Of a DNA stretch of 64,000 nucleotides, positions 60,382 to 64,000 are shown piece by piece (positions within the stretch are counted from its first letter, which is position 1; the number at the start of each line of letters is the position of its first letter). Source of the DNA: Halicephalobus mephisto (lineage: Eukaryota > Nematoda > Chromadorea > Rhabditida > Panagrolaimidae). The notes below the pieces were generated by a model. The model was given only the letters and a program-made list of their open reading frames with translations, had not been told where the DNA came from and did not search any database. The stretch is taken from the NCBI GenBank assembly GCA_009193035.1, contig SWDT01000063.1, positions 248,001-312,000 of the forward strand, read 5' to 3'. The position numbers and the translations under genes are program-made.

Positions 60382-63300
60382 ATGGGCGAATTCTCGAGAG
60401 GTCCATCGACGATGAAAACTTGTTTTTTATTTTTTTATTTTTTTATTTCTTATGTATCAGCACTCAGATTTACTTGTTCACCTTGTTCGAAAATAACTCC
60501 AGGATCTTCTATCCCATTACCGTATTCTGGCAAGAGTTGTCTAGAAACTGGAGATTTTATTTTTTCTTGGAATTATTCAAATTCAAAAAATTACTGTCCT
60601 TTGCCTTTGGTCATTTCTTCCGATTTCGATCTTGACAGAACTTCGGGTATTGTTACTGTCAAAAAAAGAATTTGTTTTGAAAATATTTCTCAAAAATTTC
60701 GATTTAAAATTGAATGTGATGGTTTTGTTGAAAATTCTTGGATCAGATTCAAAAAAGAAAAAAGAAGTAAAAGATGGTTAAGAAGAAGAAATCATAAAAT
60801 ATTTCCTATTCATTTTCAACAAGATCGTTATTTTATTGAAATTCCTGAAGATGTCCCTGTCAAGAAGGTCATCACGAAGGTTACTGCTATTCACGAAAAA
60901 AACGAACCTCTTTTTTATTCCATGTTGGCTCCAGAAGATTCTCGATCTTCAAATTTCTTTTCTCTCGACACGACAAATGGAGAAATAACTTTAGCGAAGG
61001 CACTAGATAGAGAATCTCTGGCGAAACATATTCTGAAGATTACTGTATACGAAAGATTGGATCCTTCTGTTTCTGCCAGCACGACCGTCGTCATTGATGT
61101 CCTCGATGTCCAGGACAATGCTCCGACGTTCGAGAAAAATTCCTACTATGCTGAAATCAAAGAAGATGCTTTTGTTGGAACTACAGTATTGAGTGTTTTT
61201 GCTACAGATCTCGACGAAGGCGAAAATGGCGAAATTGTTTATTCTCTCGAGGATTCCGAAGGCTCTGAATATCTTCAAATAGATCCGAATTCTGGCGTTA
61301 TTTCAACGAAGATAAAATTAGACAGAGAAAAAGCATCTTTGTTCAGGATGAATGTCATCGCAAAGGATAAAGGATCTCCTTCGAAGTCTTCTCAAGCCCT
61401 TGTTGAGATTACGGTCATTGACGTTAATGATAATTCTCCGGTTTTTGAACAGGAATTTTATAACTTTACGGTACTTGAAAACACCACAATCCCGACCGTT
61501 ATCGGAACAGTCGTCGCTAATGACGCTGATGCGGGAAAAAACGGAAAAGTCCACTACAGTATGGTCACTACATCGACTGCTGATTTATTTTTACTTGATT
61601 ACGATACTGGAGAACTTTCTATTCGGCAACTTCTTCATCCAAAACAATCTCCGATTTCTTTTCTCATCAGAGCCAAAGACAGCGGTCAACCTTCTCACTC
61701 AACTACGGTCCACGTCCAAGTCAACATCGAAGACGTCAATGATCATCCACCTGTTTTTGTTTCTTCTGATGGTGAAGGACATTCCATCATCATAGAAGAA
61801 AACATCCCTATTGGGAAAGAAATCGGGAGACTGTTGGCTATTGATGATGACTTCGGAATCAACGGAGAAGTGGTTTACAGAATCACCGGTGGAGACGGGA
61901 TGGACGTTTTTGAACTTGATTCTGTTTCTGGAGCTTTGAAAACTCTGAAATTCATCGATCGAGAAGAGAAAAATAAATATCAATTAGAAGTAACAGCAGA
62001 AGACAAAGGAATTCCGAAATTGAACACCACTGTTGTTGTCGACATCATCGTCAAAGATGTCAATGATAATCCTCCGATTTTCGAACATGAAGTTTACAAT
62101 CTTACTTTGAGCGAAAACACCCCGAGAGGAAAGAAGTTGATGCAACTCGTGGCTAGGGATTCTGATGTCGATTCAAAAATCACCTACAAAATCGAAAAAA
62201 TGTCCAGAAAAATATTCAGTCTCGTGAATCTTGGACCTCAAGGGGCCCTTCTGTCACTCGCCCAAGAATTCACTCCAATTGATGAAAAATTGCAAATTTT
62301 CATCTTAGCTGTGGACGAAGGCGGATTACAAGGAAGATGTAGGATCGATATTGTCATCGATGACGTCAACACTCCACCGATGTTCGTCGATAATCCCATC
62401 GCTGTTCAGATTCCAGAAAACTCCGCAATTGGATTCCACGTCTTGAAGATGAATGCAGAAGACAACGATCGAGAAGAAAATGCAAAACTTCATTTTTCCA
62501 TAGATTCCGATGTGTTTCATATTGATTCAGAAAGCGGTCTGATTACTGTAGCGAAGCCCCTGGATCGAGAAGAACAAGCGATTCATGCCATCAGTATCGC
62601 CGTCATTGATTCTGGAAATCCACCAATGTCTTCATCAACAGTTTTGGAAATAATTTTAGTTGATGGTTAGTTTCCTTTTTTACATATTGCGGACCAAGGC
62701 TTGTTTTGGCAAATCGGGCCATTGTCGGATGCTCGACCGCCGAACGAGGCCAATTATGTCCACATTGTTTCTGCTTTTTCCGCTCAAAAACCAGATGCTC
62801 CTGAGAAGATTCAAATTTGCAACAATTAATAACACCTTTTTAGAAAATGACAATTCTCCAAAATTTTTAAATTCTCCATATGAAGTCAGAATTCCAGAAG
62901 ACATTGCTGTTGGAACTTCCTTTTTACAATTAAAAGCTGTTGATCCAGATGAAGGACCAAATGGAATTGTGAATTACTTTCTGAACGACTCAGATCCAAC
63001 GGTGGAATTGGACCATTTCCGACTAGATCCGACTTCGGGGCTCCTTCGGGTCAACAGACCACTGGACCGCGAGAAAATCGAGGCGTAAGCTTTTTGACCG
63101 TATATAATTGGATTTCTTGAAATGTCCCACTATTCTAAATTGGTCTAGTCCTTGATCCGTTTAGTAGTAATTTCGAAATCAGATAATTGGATTAAAAAAA
63201 AAACAACATGAAAAACATACAGTAAACCTTCATTTCTGACATGATTTTTTTAAATACTGTAATTCTTCGAATTATGAATTTTCGAAAATCTATTTAAAAC

Positions 63301-64000
63301 ATTAATTTTTATTTTTCATACTGTAGTCAAATTATTGTTTTTTAAAATATTTGAAATATTAATATTTATATACAGTAGACTGTCTTTGATATGATCTTCA
63401 AGGGTACTGTAGTTTTTCGGATTTAGGATTTTTCCCAATATCTACTTGAAACAATAACATTTGCGCAATCGGAGTATCGAGCCAGCTAAGGACCAACGTG
63501 GTCTTTTCTAATCTCCTAATGCAGGGTTTGGCGGACTCGAAACGACATCTGGCACCTTGTGAAACAAATAATCCAAGGAACCATGAAAGGACAACGAATT
63601 TTAGATACATTTCGGTTCTTGGCTTTTCGGTCATTATAGATAAAAGGGAAATGGAGTAATTCCGGTTTCAAATACCCGATTTTTGTTTTTTCGCATTTAA
63701 TGGGGTCAATTAAAAATCCGAATATGGTGAAAATGGCCGTTTTGAAGATGCTTTAATTCTTATGGGATTTCCTAAAAGGGAAAATAAATAAAAATTTTTA
63801 GGTACATTTTGCCAGTTTCTGCCGTTGATCGAGGAAATCCATCTCAAAAAAATTTTACAACAATTTCGATTTTTTTGGAAGATGTGAATGACAATTCTCC
63901 CCAATTCGAAAAAAATAATTATGATTTTTGGATAGCTGAAAACTCCCCCATCGGTACCGTAATCGGAACCTTGAGAGCGAGTGATCCGGACGAAGGAGAC
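60382..64000 (+). CDS. fmi-1: Flamingo/CELSR-type cadherin, N-terminal part (runs off the window)
   Basis: Exons 60382-62665, 62844-63084 and 63802 to the window end, all joined in phase; about 907 aa seen. A signal peptide (MKTCFLFFYFFISYVSA; the inner ATG at 60412 is an equally good start) is followed by a Cys-containing region and a basic stretch (KRSKRWLRRR) before the first cadherin repeat. Eight or so extracellular cadherin repeats follow, with calcium motifs DRE, DxNDN, (A/V)xDxD and PENxP. Several repeats match Flamingo/CELSR specifically: the first has the SMLAPEDSRSSNFFSLD and LDRES block, and the fifth ends in VDEGGLQGRCRIDIVIDDVN with TPP instead of DNxP, as in CELSR. Flamingo is an adhesion GPCR for planar polarity and axon guidance; laminin/EGF, GPS and 7TM parts would lie beyond the window. 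Fat-like or Dachsous cadherins are the main alternatives. Confidence 0.75.
63445..63610 (-). CDS. Possible nested small secreted protein in a cadherin intron
   Basis: On the minus strand within cadherin intron 2, an ATG at 63610 opens a signal-peptide-like start (MYLKFVVLSWFLGLFVSQGA) followed by RCRFESAKPCIRRLEKTTL, running to a possible GTAGAT donor near 63445 (the frame stays open further, to 63398). The cysteines and basic pair resemble a short secreted peptide, but no next exon was found and no family is recognised. Confidence 0.25.

Noticed and set aside
1..64000. CRISPR array, bacterial operon or rRNA
   Set aside because: Spliced genes and nematode families rule out a prokaryotic source; the tandem repeats lack unique spacers of fixed length; no rRNA seen.

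Overview
The window reads as a contiguous piece of a free-living rhabditid-type nematode genome. It is very AT-rich. Genes have short exons, and many introns and intergenic spaces are made of low-complexity A/T words. Same-strand genes sit close together with a splice acceptor just before the ATG of the downstream gene, as in trans-spliced operons. Several products are nematode-specific (an MLT-10-like moulting protein) or are nematode versions of known proteins (MES-4/NSD methyltransferase, FASN-1, Flamingo). All exon structures below were built by hand from GT/AG sites, reading phase and protein similarity; none has transcript support here.

Layout: (1) 0-5 kb: intergenic DNA, then a two-exon six-cysteine neuropeptide of the ITP/CHH family (+). 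(2) 5-10 kb: tandem repeats and a complete three-exon UDP-glycosyltransferase (+). (3) 12-15 kb: a four-exon NSD/MES-4-type H3K36 methyltransferase (+) with an E2F-like site in its promoter. (4) 15-25 kb: a complete eight-exon animal fatty acid synthase (-), with a tRNA-like sequence in one intron. (5) 25-30 kb: a long upstream region with GC-rich islands, minisatellites and one convincing upstream coding exon. (6) 30-34 kb: uracil-DNA glycosylase and a TMF1-like golgin (both -, operon-like). (7) 37.8-40.7 kb: TMEM65 and MICU1 (both -, 293 bp apart), two mitochondrial calcium regulators in what looks like one operon. (8) 42-47 kb: a Shisa-like PPxY membrane adaptor (+) with large introns. (9) 47.5-52.3 kb: an unrecognised 171-aa gene and an MLT-10-like gene (-). 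(10) 53-58 kb: a short Maverick/Polinton element inserted in a TA-flanked MITE. (11) 60.4 kb to the end: the start of a Flamingo/CELSR-type cadherin (+).

The most unusual object is the Maverick at 53046-58038. It has 316/318-bp near-identical terminal inverted repeats and a perfect 6-bp target duplication, but keeps only fragments of its protease and DNA polymerase. Its one intact gene encodes a TDP-43-type N-terminal (polymerisation) domain joined to a trypsin-like serine protease with all three catalytic residues visible, followed by a basic tail. Mavericks have been described as vehicles of horizontal gene transfer between nematodes, so this looks like transferred cargo carried by a recently mobile, non-autonomous element.
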